The position numbers and the translations under genes are program-made. Positions 1-7,303 of a stretch of DNA of 13,931 bases are shown here, one piece after another (positions within the stretch are counted from its first letter, which is position 1; every line of letters starts with the position of its first letter). The notes below the pieces were generated by a model, which saw only the letters and a program-made list of their open reading frames with translations, ran no database searches and was not told the origin of the DNA. Origin of the DNA: Dehalococcoidia bacterium (lineage in GTDB: Bacteria; Chloroflexota; Dehalococcoidia; SZUA-161); NCBI GenBank assembly GCA_004376205.1, contig SOKG01000071.1:1-13931 (forward strand). Reading direction: 5' to 3'.

Positions 1-1076
1 GTAGTCTCTCTTCCCAAGGTAAAGCGCAGGGAGCCATGGGACAGCTCGTGGGATTGTCCCATTGCCAACAATACATGGGACGGCTGCAAACTGCTGGAGC
101 TACAGGCGGAGCCGGTGGAGGCGGCGATACCCTCCAGATCAAGATTGAGAAGCATCGATTCCCCTTCCACAAATTCAATGCTCACATTAACATTATTGGG
201 CAGCCTCTGGGTGGGATGGCCGTTAAGGTGGATATGCTCGATCCCCCCCCTGAGACCTTTTATCAGTTTGTCACGAAGAGAAATCAGGCGTTTCGCTTGT
301 TCATCCATCTCCTCTTGGGCTATCTCCACCGCTTTGCCGAAGCCAACAATCGCCGGGACATTCTCGGTGCCCGCTCGACGCCTTCGTTCCTGCTCCCCAC
401 CATGCATAAACGGGATGATCCTTGTGCCCTTTCTGATGTATAGCGCCCCCACCCCTTTGGGCCCATAGAGTTTATGTGCTGATATCGCCAATAGATCGAC
501 GCCCAGCTCATTCACATCCACCGGGATATGCCCCACCGTTTGCACGGCGTCAGTATGAAAGGGAATCCCCCTTTCCCTAGCAATCCTCCCTATCTCCACT
601 ATGGGCTCTATGGTGCCCATCTCGTTATTGGCATGCATAACTGAGATCAGGATAGTCTTATCGGTGATCGCCTTTTTCACATCCTCTGGCTCCACCACGC
701 CGTAGCTATCTACGGGAAGGTAGGTTACCTCAAACCCTCTTCTCTCCAGAAATTTGCACGTCTCGATAACGGCATGGTGCTCAATGGAGGTGGTGATGAT
801 GTGGTTTCCCTTCCCCTCATTGGCATAAGCGACCCCTTTTACAGCGAAATTATCCGCCTCCGTCCCTCCGCTGGTGAATATGATCTCCTCGCTCCTGGCG
901 CCGATGAGGGAGGCGATTTTTTCTCGTGCCTCCTCTATAGCCGCCTTTGCCTCCTGCCCAAAGGAATGGATGCTGGACGGATTGCCACAAGCATCGCTGA
1001 AATATGGCAACATCGCCTCTACCACCTCAGGGTGGGTGGGGGTGGTGGCAGCATGATCAAGGCATATCCTTTTCAT
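1..1076 (-). CDS. nifS: Cysteine desulfurase NifS/IscS, 3' end beyond window
   Basis: PLP-dependent enzyme that takes sulfur from cysteine as an enzyme persulfide for Fe-S clusters or thio-cofactors, releasing alanine. Translation from the ATG at 1076 begins MKRICLDHAATTPTHPEV, a standard NifS/IscS start. The PLP lysine is Lys202 in SAHKLYGPKG, and the catalytic cysteine is Cys325 in STGSACSS. About 358 residues are present of a usual 380-400, and no stop occurs before the window edge, so only the extreme C-terminus is missing. The conserved tail motif (LRFTLGRET) is already reached at the edge. The ATG follows the NIL gene's TAA with no gap, so translation is probably coupled. NifS and IscS cannot be told apart from sequence alone; a following nifU/iscU gene would be expected outside the window. 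Confidence 0.95.
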   Translation of the reverse strand, partial: MKRICLDHAATTPTHPEVVEAMLPYFSDACGNPSSIHSFGQEAKAAIEEAREKIASLIGARSEEIIFTSGGTEADNFAVKGVAYANEGKGNHIITTSIEHHAVIETCKFLERRGFEVTYLPVDSYGVVEPEDVKKAITDKTILISVMHANNEMGTIEPIVEIGRIARERGIPFHTDAVQTVGHIPVDVNELGVDLLAISAHKLYGPKGVGALYIRKGTRIIPFMHGGEQERRRRAGTENVPAIVGFGKAVEIAQEEMDEQAKRLISLRDKLIKGLRGGIEHIHLNGHPTQRLPNNVNVSIEFVEGESMLLNLDLEGIAASTGSACSSSSLQPSHVLLAMGQSHELSHGSLRFTLGRET

Positions 1077-1319
1077 TTAACCCTCCACCACATCGCCGCT
1101 GACAGGGTCGACCCTCACCCCTTTGGCAGTCACCCAGGCGATCCCCTGCTCGATATCTTTCTCTTCCCCCTCTAGTTCCAGCACCACCCAGCCCTTATCC
1201 TCGGATACATCGGCGCGGCGGATGTTGGTCACCACCCTAAACTGCTGACTAAGGTTGTAGATAATAGGTTCGCCGATCAGCTCCGGGGGAAAGGTAAACA
1301 TCACTCTTTGCTTTGCCAT
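1077..1319 (-). CDS. Small stand-alone NIL-domain protein
   Basis: 80-residue protein that looks like a single NIL domain, the ferredoxin-fold module otherwise found at the C-terminus of MetN methionine transporter ATPases and fused to some ferredoxins. What is seen: an N-terminal beta strand (RVMFTFPPELIGEPIIYNLS), a central strand and helix, and a final V-x-V-D-P strand. There is no cysteine and no membrane segment. A good Shine-Dalgarno (GAGGAGG) lies 6-8 bases before the ATG. It sits 40 bp after the threonine synthase family gene and directly against nifS. In MetN the domain binds methionine and inhibits transport; a sensing or chaperone role here is inference from the sulfur operon context. 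Confidence 0.8.
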   Translation of the reverse strand: MAKQRVMFTFPPELIGEPIIYNLSQQFRVVTNIRRADVSEDKGWVVLELEGEEKDIEQGIAWVTAKGVRVDPVSGDVVEG

Positions 1320-1359
1320 CTTATCCTCCTCTTCTTAACACCGGCAGAATGTGAGAGGC

Positions 1360-2589
1360 TCAAACTCTGGCCCGCTCAGCGAGCACCTCCTCAAAAGACT
1401 CCAGGGTGGGCTGGATGGTGAGGGCCTGAACAACATCTGCCACCGCTTCCTGAGTTTTGAGTCCAGCCCCGGTGATAAAGGCTACTGTTAGCTCGCCTTT
1501 CTTGATCGCTCCTGAAGCCACCAGCTTCTTTAGCCCTGCCACCACCACGCCACCGGCTGCCTCGGCAAAGATGCCTTCGCTTTGAGCCAAGAGCCTCATG
1601 CCCTCGACGAGCTCCTCGTCAGTGACAGCGCAGGCAGCACCCCCCGACTGTCTGGCGACCCTCAATGCATAATAGCCATCGGCGGGGTTTCCAATGGCTA
1701 TGGACTTGGCGATGGTATTTGGCTTCACCGGGTGTACATGAAGAGAGCCGGCTTCAAAGGCATTAACAATGGGCGAGCAGCCAGCTGCCTGGGTGAGGTA
1801 CATATGAGTATTAACCGGTTCGATCAAACCCAGCATCGACAGCTCATCCAGTCCCTTCCATATCCTGGTAAAGAGGAGTCCCGAAGCGGCGGGAGCCACC
1901 ACGCAGTCTGGAGCACGCCACCCCAGTTGCTCCGCCACCTCATACCCCAGCGTCTTGCTCCCTTCAGCGTAGTAGGGGCGGAGGTTGATATTGATGAAAC
2001 CCCAGTTGTATCTTTCCGCCAGCTTGGTGCAGAGGCGGTTGACATCGTCATAGCTTCCGTCAACGGCTATCAAAACCGGGTTATAGATTGCCATCCCCAC
2101 CAGCTTGTCCTGCTCCACATCAGAGGTAATGAAAACATAGGACTTCATATTAGCCCTGGCGGCATGAGCAGCCACGCTGGCGGCGAGATTGCCTGTTGAG
2201 GCGCAGGCTACGGTGTCGAATCCGAACTCCCGCGCCTTGGTGATAGCCACCGAGACCACCCGATCCTTGAAAGAGTACGTTGGATTCAGGCAATCATTCT
2301 TGATGTAGAGCTGCTCCAGCCCCAGTTCCCGCCCCAGGTTATCGGCTTTAGTCAGAGGGGTAAATCCGGCGCCGATATCCACCACCTCGCTATCCACTGG
2401 CAGCAGGTCGCGATAGCGCCACATGCTCACCGGCCCGCTGGAGAGCCTCTCCCGACTCACGGCTTCAGCCATGGACTTGTAGTCATAGATCACCTCCAGC
2501 GGGCTGAAACAGAAATCGCACAGATTGATGGGCTGGGGAGGATACTCCCTCCCGCACTTCCGGCAGCTTAAGGCTCTAACGTAAGACAC
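1360..2589 (-). CDS. thrC: Threonine synthase family PLP enzyme with N-terminal zinc ribbon
   Basis: 409-residue fold-type II PLP enzyme. Threonine synthase converts O-phosphohomoserine to threonine and phosphate. Residues 9-27 form a zinc-ribbon-like knuckle (Cys9, Cys12, Cys24, Cys27), typical of the archaeal/plant-like branch. The PLP lysine is Lys108 in the SFKDR motif, and the cofactor phosphate loop STGN follows. The start is GTG at 2589 with an AGAGGTAGG Shine-Dalgarno; the next ATG would remove the first cysteine pair. It begins 11 bp after the transsulfuration gene. In a cysteine operon the enzyme could compete for O-phosphohomoserine with the neighbouring gene product. Alternatively it could be a paralogue with another substrate, such as the cysteate synthases of some methanogens. 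Sequence alone favours plain threonine synthase. Confidence 0.85.
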   Translation of the reverse strand: MSYVRALSCRKCGREYPPQPINLCDFCFSPLEVIYDYKSMAEAVSRERLSSGPVSMWRYRDLLPVDSEVVDIGAGFTPLTKADNLGRELGLEQLYIKNDCLNPTYSFKDRVVSVAITKAREFGFDTVACASTGNLAASVAAHAARANMKSYVFITSDVEQDKLVGMAIYNPVLIAVDGSYDDVNRLCTKLAERYNWGFININLRPYYAEGSKTLGYEVAEQLGWRAPDCVVAPAASGLLFTRIWKGLDELSMLGLIEPVNTHMYLTQAAGCSPIVNAFEAGSLHVHPVKPNTIAKSIAIGNPADGYYALRVARQSGGAACAVTDEELVEGMRLLAQSEGIFAEAAGGVVVAGLKKLVASGAIKKGELTVAFITGAGLKTQEAVADVVQALTIQPTLESFEEVLAERARV

Positions 2590-2600
2590 TTCCTACCTCT

Positions 2601-3743
2601 TCAGACATGCTCAAGGGCTTGCTCTAAATCCTCAATTAAATCATCTATGTTTTCTAAGCCCACGGATAGCCTGATCAAACCATCAGTGATGCCCACGTCC
2701 CTTCTCACCTCTTCCGGCATGGAAGTATGGCTCATGCTCGCCGGGTGCTCCACAAGGGAATCGACACCGCCGAGGGATACCGCCAAGGAGAAGATCTTAA
2801 CCCTTCTTAGAAAGGAATTGGCAGCTTCGATTCCCCCTTCGATTTCGAAGGATACCACCCCGCCGAACCCCTCCATCTGCCTCATCGCAATTTCATGCCC
2901 AGGATGTGATTTAAGTCCCGGATAAAAGACCGTCTTCACTTGAGGGTGTTTTTCCAGATAAATTGCAATGTGAGCGGCGTTCTCCTCATGTTGCATCATC
3001 CTCACCGCAAGCGTCTTGATCCCTCTCAGCACCAGCCAGCAATCGAAAGGGGAAGCGCAGGTCCCCATTGCGTTCAAAAGAAACTGGACCCTCTCTGTCG
3101 ATTCATCGGTGGCGGTTACCACGGCACCGCCGATGACATCGCAGTGGCCATTGAGATACTTCGTCGTGGAATGAACCACTAGATCGACCCCGTACTCGAG
3201 GGGCCTCAGGAAATAGGGGGTGGCAAAGGTATTGTCCGCCACCGTCATCAGCTTATGCCTTCTGGCGATATCAACCACCATCTCGATATCGACGATATTC
3301 AGTAGCGGATTGGAGGGCGTCTCTATCCATATCATCCTGGTATTAGGTCTTATTGCCTCCTCGATCCTTTTTCGATCATCCATTCTTAGAAAGGTGAACT
3401 CAAGCCCAAAGTCTTTCATCACCTTCTCGAACAGCCTATAGGTGCCCCCATAGACGTCATCCCCTGAAACGACGTGATCGCCTGCTTTAAGCAGATGCAT
3501 GATGGTCGTCTCCGCAGCCATTCCGCTGGAGAAGGCAAACCCGGCCTTCCCTCCCTCAAGGGCGGCGATGCAATCCTCCAGCGCCTTCCTGGTGGGATTC
3601 GCCGTTCGCGAGTAGTCGTATCCCCTGGTCACGCCCACATCCTCAAAGACAAAGATCGATGTCTGGTAGATGGGTGAGGCCAGGGCGCCGGTTGTGGGGT
3701 CCGGTTCCCTCCCGGAATGGATGGCCAATGTTTCAAATCTCAC
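2601..3743 (-). CDS. metB: Cystathionine gamma-synthase / gamma-lyase family enzyme
   Basis: 380-residue Cys/Met-metabolism PLP enzyme, the normal length for the family. Motifs in order: YSRTANPTR near residue 44, FSSGMAA at 71, DDVYGGTYRLF at 95, the aspartate segment VADNTF at 168, and the PLP lysine Lys195 in HSTTKYLNGH. The C-terminal segment SLGGVDSLVEHPASMSH is typical of cystathionine gamma-synthase and gamma-lyase. The enzyme either joins cysteine to an activated homoserine (towards methionine) or splits cystathionine to cysteine; residues alone do not decide. The start is GTG at 3743 with an AGAGGAG Shine-Dalgarno inside the end of cysE. The 11-bp overlap suggests translational coupling. 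O-acetylhomoserine sulfhydrylase is less likely because the protein is shorter than those enzymes usually are. Confidence 0.9.
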   Translation of the reverse strand: MRFETLAIHSGREPDPTTGALASPIYQTSIFVFEDVGVTRGYDYSRTANPTRKALEDCIAALEGGKAGFAFSSGMAAETTIMHLLKAGDHVVSGDDVYGGTYRLFEKVMKDFGLEFTFLRMDDRKRIEEAIRPNTRMIWIETPSNPLLNIVDIEMVVDIARRHKLMTVADNTFATPYFLRPLEYGVDLVVHSTTKYLNGHCDVIGGAVVTATDESTERVQFLLNAMGTCASPFDCWLVLRGIKTLAVRMMQHEENAAHIAIYLEKHPQVKTVFYPGLKSHPGHEIAMRQMEGFGGVVSFEIEGGIEAANSFLRRVKIFSLAVSLGGVDSLVEHPASMSHTSMPEEVRRDVGITDGLIRLSVGLENIDDLIEDLEQALEHV

Positions 3744-4392
3744 GATGATGCTCCTCTATCCTTTTTATGCGCTCCACTAACCTTCCTTGTTCCTCCAAGA
3801 TAAGCCTGATCGCCTCGCTAACGGGGTCGGGCAATCTGCCATGTTCCAGATCCAACACCGGCTTTCGACGATCCTCCACTACTCGCCCCGGAACGCCGAC
3901 CACAGTAGCCCCTGGGGGCACGGAATTCACCACCACAGAATTGGCGCCAATCTGGGCCCCGTCTCCCACCGTGATTGAACCAAGCAATATGGCTGCCGCC
4001 CCGATAACTACGTTGTTCCCGATGGTGGGATGGCGCTTCTTCCTCTCCAGGGTTGTCCCGCCCAAGACAACCCCCTGATATAACAGAACATCATCCCCAA
4101 CCTCTGCCGTCTCCCCGATAACCACCCCTGATCCATGGTCGATGAAAAAGCGCCTGCCAATCCTTGCTCCGGGATGAATCTCGATTCCGGTTAGAAAGCG
4201 ATTAAGCTGGGAAAGCAAACGACCAAACAGTCGGAGCTTATGCCTCCATAGAAAGTGGGCCAGGCGATGAAGCCACAGGGCATGTAATCCGGGATAGCAG
4301 AACAAAATCTCCGCCCAGTTTCTGGCTGCCGGATCCTTGGCGAAAACTGTCTGCATATCTTCTTTTAGGGTTTTAAGCAAACTAACCTCCAT
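3733..4392 (-). CDS. cysE: Serine O-acetyltransferase
   Basis: Makes O-acetylserine from serine and acetyl-CoA, the first committed step of cysteine synthesis, in the cytoplasm. It has 219 residues, matching the shorter EpsC/CysE type rather than the 273-residue E. coli form. A helical N-terminal domain (about residues 1-68) is followed by a left-handed beta-helix of hexapeptide repeats (about 70-170). The catalytic Asp85-His86 pair lies in FIDHGSGVVIGETAEVG, and His121 follows in KKRHPTIG. The ATG at 4392 overlaps the end of cysK by 11 bp, and the Shine-Dalgarno is weak, so it probably depends on coupling to cysK. The tail after residue 175 is charged and helical. In other species the C-terminal residues dock into CysK, and here the protein ends in Ile, as expected for that interaction. 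Confidence 0.95.
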   Translation of the reverse strand: MEVSLLKTLKEDMQTVFAKDPAARNWAEILFCYPGLHALWLHRLAHFLWRHKLRLFGRLLSQLNRFLTGIEIHPGARIGRRFFIDHGSGVVIGETAEVGDDVLLYQGVVLGGTTLERKKRHPTIGNNVVIGAAAILLGSITVGDGAQIGANSVVVNSVPPGATVVGVPGRVVEDRRKPVLDLEHGRLPDPVSEAIRLILEEQGRLVERIKRIEEHHREI

Positions 4393-5395
4393 CTTTTATG
4401 TGCACTTTATCTACCTGGTATGGCCGGGAATATTCCTGGAAAAGCCAGGTGCTTAGATAGCGCTCACCACTGTCGGGTAAAACCACCACAATGAGCTTGC
4501 CCTCGTTTTCCGGCCTCTTGGCGACCTCTAGAGCGGCCCAGGTTGCGGCCCCGGAGGAGATGCCAACCAGTATCCCCTCTTCCCTGGCCAGCCTTCGCGC
4601 CATTATCCCGGCATCTTCATTGGTAACCTGGATAACCTCATCGACCAGATCCATTCTTAGCACTTCAGGAACAAATCCGGCGCCGATGCCCTGAATCTTG
4701 TGGCTGCCGGGTTTGCCTCCGGAAAGGACAGGGGAGGCTACCGGTTCGACGGCGATAGCCCGAAATTCAGGCTTTCGGGGCTTGATCACCTCAGCGACCC
4801 CGGTGATCGTCCCCCCGGTGCCCACACCGGAAACCAGGATATCCACCCTGCCCTCGGTATCCTCCCAGATCTCCTCAGCGGTGGTTTCGCGGTGGATCTG
4901 GGGATTAGCCGGGTTTTTGAACTGCTGGGGCATAAAATAATTGGGATTATCAGCCACCAATTCCTCAGCCCTTCTCACCGCCCCGGGCATCCCCTCAGCC
5001 CCGGGGGTCAGCACCACCTCGGCCCCGAAAACAGCCAGAAGCTGTCTGCGCTCCAGGGACATGGTATCGGGCATGGTGAGAAGCAATCGGTAGCCCTTGG
5101 CGGCGCAGACAAAGGCCAGGGCAATCCCTGTGTTTCCACTGGTAGGCTCGACGATCACCGTATCTTCTTTGATCAAGCCTGCCTCCTTAGCAACCTCGAT
5201 CATACTGACCCCAATCCTATCCTTTACATTGAACAAGGGATTGCAGGATTCAAGCTTGGCCACTATCTCGGCGCCTAGCCCTTGGGGTATTCTGTTCAGT
5301 CTAACCAGTGGCGTATTTCCAATTAACTCGGTGATATCCTTAGCGATCTTTGGCTTTTGCCGTCTCCTCCTAACCTCATAGGAAACCTTTAACAT
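4382..5395 (-). CDS. cysK: Cysteine synthase (O-acetylserine sulfhydrylase)
   Basis: Combines O-acetylserine with sulfide to give cysteine. The 337-residue fold-type II PLP enzyme has the PLP lysine Lys58 in FNVKDRIG, the substrate loop EPTSGNTGIALA near residue 83, the phosphate loop GVGTGGTITG, and GISSGAA near the C-terminus. The ATG at 5395 has a good Shine-Dalgarno (AGAGGTGA). This start adds a basic leader of about 17 residues (VRRRRQKPK) before the usual ITELIGNTPLV. No later start with a ribosome site exists, so the basic leader appears genuine. It lies 42 bp after the CBS gene and overlaps cysE by 11 bp. The CysK-CysE pair is expected to form the cysteine synthase complex. A CysM-like isozyme is possible, but the CysK motifs fit better. 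Confidence 0.95.
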   Translation of the reverse strand: MLKVSYEVRRRRQKPKIAKDITELIGNTPLVRLNRIPQGLGAEIVAKLESCNPLFNVKDRIGVSMIEVAKEAGLIKEDTVIVEPTSGNTGIALAFVCAAKGYRLLLTMPDTMSLERRQLLAVFGAEVVLTPGAEGMPGAVRRAEELVADNPNYFMPQQFKNPANPQIHRETTAEEIWEDTEGRVDILVSGVGTGGTITGVAEVIKPRKPEFRAIAVEPVASPVLSGGKPGSHKIQGIGAGFVPEVLRMDLVDEVIQVTNEDAGIMARRLAREEGILVGISSGAATWAALEVAKRPENEGKLIVVVLPDSGERYLSTWLFQEYSRPYQVDKVHIKDGG

Positions 5396-5437
5396 TTACT
5401 TCACCTCTATGGTCGTGCCTTCGCGTTGGCTTCCAGT

Positions 5438-5824
5438 TTATATGGCATTCTTAACCACATCTGCCAGGGTCAGGATGCCAATGGCAACAGAGCCCCCTTC
5501 TGGCGGGCCGGTGACCACCAGCTGGTGAATGTCAGCCTCGAGCATGGTTTTTGCCGCCTCAGCCAAGGAGACATGGTTGGGGACATAAAGGACCTTTGTG
5601 GTCATGACCTCAGCCACCGGAATCTCTTTCCAATCGGGGCGGGCAAGCATTTCCCTTACCACGTCCTTGCGGGAGATGATCCCCTTGAAGTGGCCCACGG
5701 TATCTACTACTACCACTGAATTGTGTTTGCAGAGTTTCTCCTGGATGTCACCCAGAGTGTCATCAGGCCAAGCCTTAATCAAAGGGTGGATCACCGCTTT
5801 TGCGATACTCATGTTGCGAAGCAT
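5438..5824 (-). CDS. Stand-alone two-CBS-domain protein
   Basis: 128-residue cytoplasmic protein made of two CBS motifs (about residues 6-62 and 69-128), a Bateman module. CBS pairs bind adenosine nucleotides such as AMP, ATP or S-adenosylmethionine and act as energy or metabolite sensors. The repeat-typical segments are GIISRKDVV in the first copy and GILTLADVV in the second. The ATG at 5824 has an excellent Shine-Dalgarno (CAGGAGGTGG, 7 bases away), so this start is chosen over Met5. The gene begins inside the end of the thi4 relic (50-bp overlap) and is 42 bp before cysK. Between Rrf2 and cysK, a role as allosteric sensor for cysteine synthesis is plausible. No effector can be named from sequence. 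Confidence 0.85.
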   Translation of the reverse strand: MLRNMSIAKAVIHPLIKAWPDDTLGDIQEKLCKHNSVVVVDTVGHFKGIISRKDVVREMLARPDWKEIPVAEVMTTKVLYVPNHVSLAEAAKTMLEADIHQLVVTGPPEGGSVAIGILTLADVVKNAI

Positions 5825-6078
5825 ATTCCGCCACCTCCTGACACACTTCCCTCGCTGATAAGAAGTCCAGGGTCAATTCGGCCGCCCTTTTCCCGGATAA
5901 AACCATGCCACCGAAGATAGCCCCCATCCTGGGGGATCCAAAAACGGCATTAGCCGCCATGCCAGCAACTATCAAGCCGGCACAGACCTCCCTAGTGTTC
6001 AAAACGATCTCTTTCTCAGCCACCTCGACCCACATTTGAAAAAGCTTTGCCTTATTGCCTTGGATATAGTTATCTCAT
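5775..6078 (-). pseudogene. thi4: thi4 thiazole synthase relic with internal deletion
   Basis: Thi4 makes the thiazole part of thiamine from NAD and glycine, with sulfur from sulfide or its own cysteine. An ATG at 6078, preceded by AAGGGGG, reads MDEITISKAIRQSFFK, a good Thi4 N-terminus. The frame then runs out of register and stops near 5995. In another frame, from about 6035 to the TGA/TAA at 5775, comes MWVEVAEKEIVLNTREV and then GSPRMGAIFGGM, the conserved Thi4 C-terminus. The Rossmann nucleotide site and catalytic middle, roughly 170 residues of a usual 260, are absent. Only about 300 bp remain, so this is a deletion derivative and cannot be functional. It lies 73 bp after the Rrf2 gene and overlaps the CBS gene. 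Expression of the C-terminal fragment (86 codons) is possible but unsupported. Confidence 0.8.
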
Positions 6079-6151
6079 CCATTCTTAATCCCCCTTAACT
6101 TAAGCTACTCAACCCCCTTCACTGCCATCCAGGCGAATAGCTTGGTCTCGC

Positions 6152-6595
6152 TTAAATGTAGTACGAGCCTGCTTCGGGTTTCTGTTTTTCTCTTTGCCGC
6201 TCGACCAAATCTTGCAGGGTTGTAGATTCTAATACCCCATTTATTGCTTTTTTCATCTCTGCCCAGATATCGCGAGTTACACAGAGATCGGCGCGTGAAC
6301 ATAAGTTAGGATCATCGACACATTCCACTATGGCAATCGATCCTTCCACGATTTGGATGATTTCGCTGAGTCTTATCTGGGAAGGCGGCTTAGCCAGGGA
6401 GAACCCTCCGCGGGCTCCACGCATACTCTTTACCAGCCCGGCAACTTTAAGAGAAAGGATCAGGTGCTCCAAGTATCGCTCAGAAATCTGCTGCCTTTTG
6501 GCAATGTCTTTTAGCAGGATAGGGCCTTCGCCGTAATGGAGAGCTAACTCCACCATCGCCCTCGCCCCATATTGTCCTTTAGTGGAAAGCTTCAT
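6152..6595 (-). CDS. Rrf2 family regulator, IscR/CymR-like with Fe-S cysteines
   Basis: 147-residue transcription factor and the first gene of the sulfur operon. It starts at the ATG at 6595 (MKLSTKGQYGARAMVELA), the usual Rrf2 beginning; a longer frame to 6664 only adds promoter sequence. The winged helix spans about residues 1-65, with recognition region ISERYLEHLILSLKVAGLV and wing GARGGFSLAKP. Three cysteines, Cys92, Cys99 and Cys105 (C-x6-C-x5-C), match the 2Fe-2S site of IscR (Cys92, 98 and 104 in E. coli) except for one extra residue in the first gap. It probably senses Fe-S or cysteine status and represses its own operon, as IscR and CymR do. The first gene of an operon with cysK, cysE and nifS is the usual place for such a regulator. 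Confidence 0.9.
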   Translation of the reverse strand: MKLSTKGQYGARAMVELALHYGEGPILLKDIAKRQQISERYLEHLILSLKVAGLVKSMRGARGGFSLAKPPSQIRLSEIIQIVEGSIAIVECVDDPNLCSRADLCVTRDIWAEMKKAINGVLESTTLQDLVERQREKQKPEAGSYYI

Positions 6596-6622
6596 GATAA
6601 CACCGCATGATGAAACTATTTC

Positions 6623-6664
6623 TATCGGATTAGTGATAATATCACAAAAGAAGAAACTTGTCAA
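6623..6664 (-). promoter_or_regulatory. Sigma70 promoter of the Rrf2-sulfur operon with possible operator
   Basis: On the minus strand, TTGACA (6659-6664) and TATTAT (6636-6641) are separated by exactly 17 bp, with TG two bases before the -10. Start of transcription is predicted near 6629, giving a leader of about 33 nt to the rrf2 ATG. A weak inverted repeat (TATC, 8-bp gap, GATA; 6623-6638) overlaps the -10 and start, where an autorepressor would bind. The operator is speculative; the promoter is close to consensus. Confidence 0.75.
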
Positions 6665-6811
6665 CCCATTTCTGTTGCTTTTGAGCAGAACGATTGTTGG
6701 GCAGAATTCGACTCCTTTCGAACTCTAACCCTGTTTGACCTCTCCCTAGGAGATAACTTTTGGCCATATATGTTAACCTGGGCACCTCACTGTTCGACTC
6801 AACATTTGTCC

Positions 6812-6831
6812 ATAATGTTCAATAATGTTCA
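6812..6831 (+). repeat. Tandem 10-bp direct repeat in intergenic region
   Basis: Two exact, adjacent copies of ATAATGTTCA lie at 6812-6821 and 6822-6831, one DNA turn apart. The first also forms an imperfect inverted repeat with TCAACATT just upstream (about 6799-6806). They sit in the gene-free stretch 6665-6880 between the Rrf2 promoter and the dnaN relic. They could be a protein-binding site or chance; no promoter clearly associates with them. Nothing else was found in this stretch apart from a weak GGCC stem followed by five T on the minus strand (6841-6872), a possible terminator after the dnaN relic. Confidence 0.4.
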
Positions 6832-6880
6832 ATGGGGCACAAAAAGAGGCCAGACATCCACAAGATACCCGGCCCTTGTT

Positions 6881-7303
6881 TTAGAGCCCCAGCCCGAGTT
6901 GCTTTGGTGCTCTGGCTTCTGCCTCCGCCTCAGCTACCGCTTTGACAGGTAACACAACAGGCATAACCACAAAGCGATAACCGTCAACGGTAAAGAGGAT
7001 CAGTGCTTTGGGATCGCCGACTTTCACCTCGACCATTCCCAGAAGCGCTTTGAGCGCTTGTATGAGGTATGCGCCACTAATAGCGGTCTGGGCTTCGATC
7101 CGAGCTTGCCCCCTCTCCTCGGTAGCGGACATCACAACCGCTCCCTCTCTTATGGAGAGGGTTATCGGCAAAGTCCGATTGAGTGATAGGGCGCTCAAAC
7201 TTGCCCCCGCTCTCATCATCTCCCTTGTATCGAAGTGAGCTACCGCTATAAACTCACTGGGGATAACTTCCCGATAGTCGGGATATGTCCCACTTTCGCT
7301 CCT
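6881..7303 (-). pseudogene. dnaN: 3' fragment of dnaN (DNA polymerase III beta clamp)
   Basis: The minus-strand frame from just inside the TAG at 7304-7306 reads GTYPDYREVIPSEF, the hallmark of the domain II/III junction of beta clamps. It continues with the domain III segment YLIQALKALLGMVEVKVGDP and the end strand GYRFVVMPVVLP (compare YVVMPMRL in E. coli). Only about the last 140 residues of a usual 365-380 are present. There is no start codon with a proper ribosome site; the first ATG (7219) follows AAGGGAG with no spacing. The rest of the gene is absent upstream, where unrelated sequence begins near 7305. After the normal clamp end there is an extra tail of about 20 residues ending APKQLGLGL. 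This is a relic, or less likely a short clamp-domain protein starting at 7219. Confidence 0.7.

Noticed and set aside
1582..2199. Long plus-strand frame of 205 codons opposite the threonine synthase family gene
   Set aside because: Antisense shadow of a gene with clear motifs; no ribosome site and no domain-like sequence.
4700..5278. 192-codon plus-strand frame opposite cysK
   Set aside because: Pure antisense of conserved cysK codons; rich in Pro, Gly and His as such shadows are.
6596..6664. Longer N-terminus for the Rrf2 protein
   Set aside because: Those codons overlap the -35/-10 promoter elements, and the family begins at MKLSTKGQYG.
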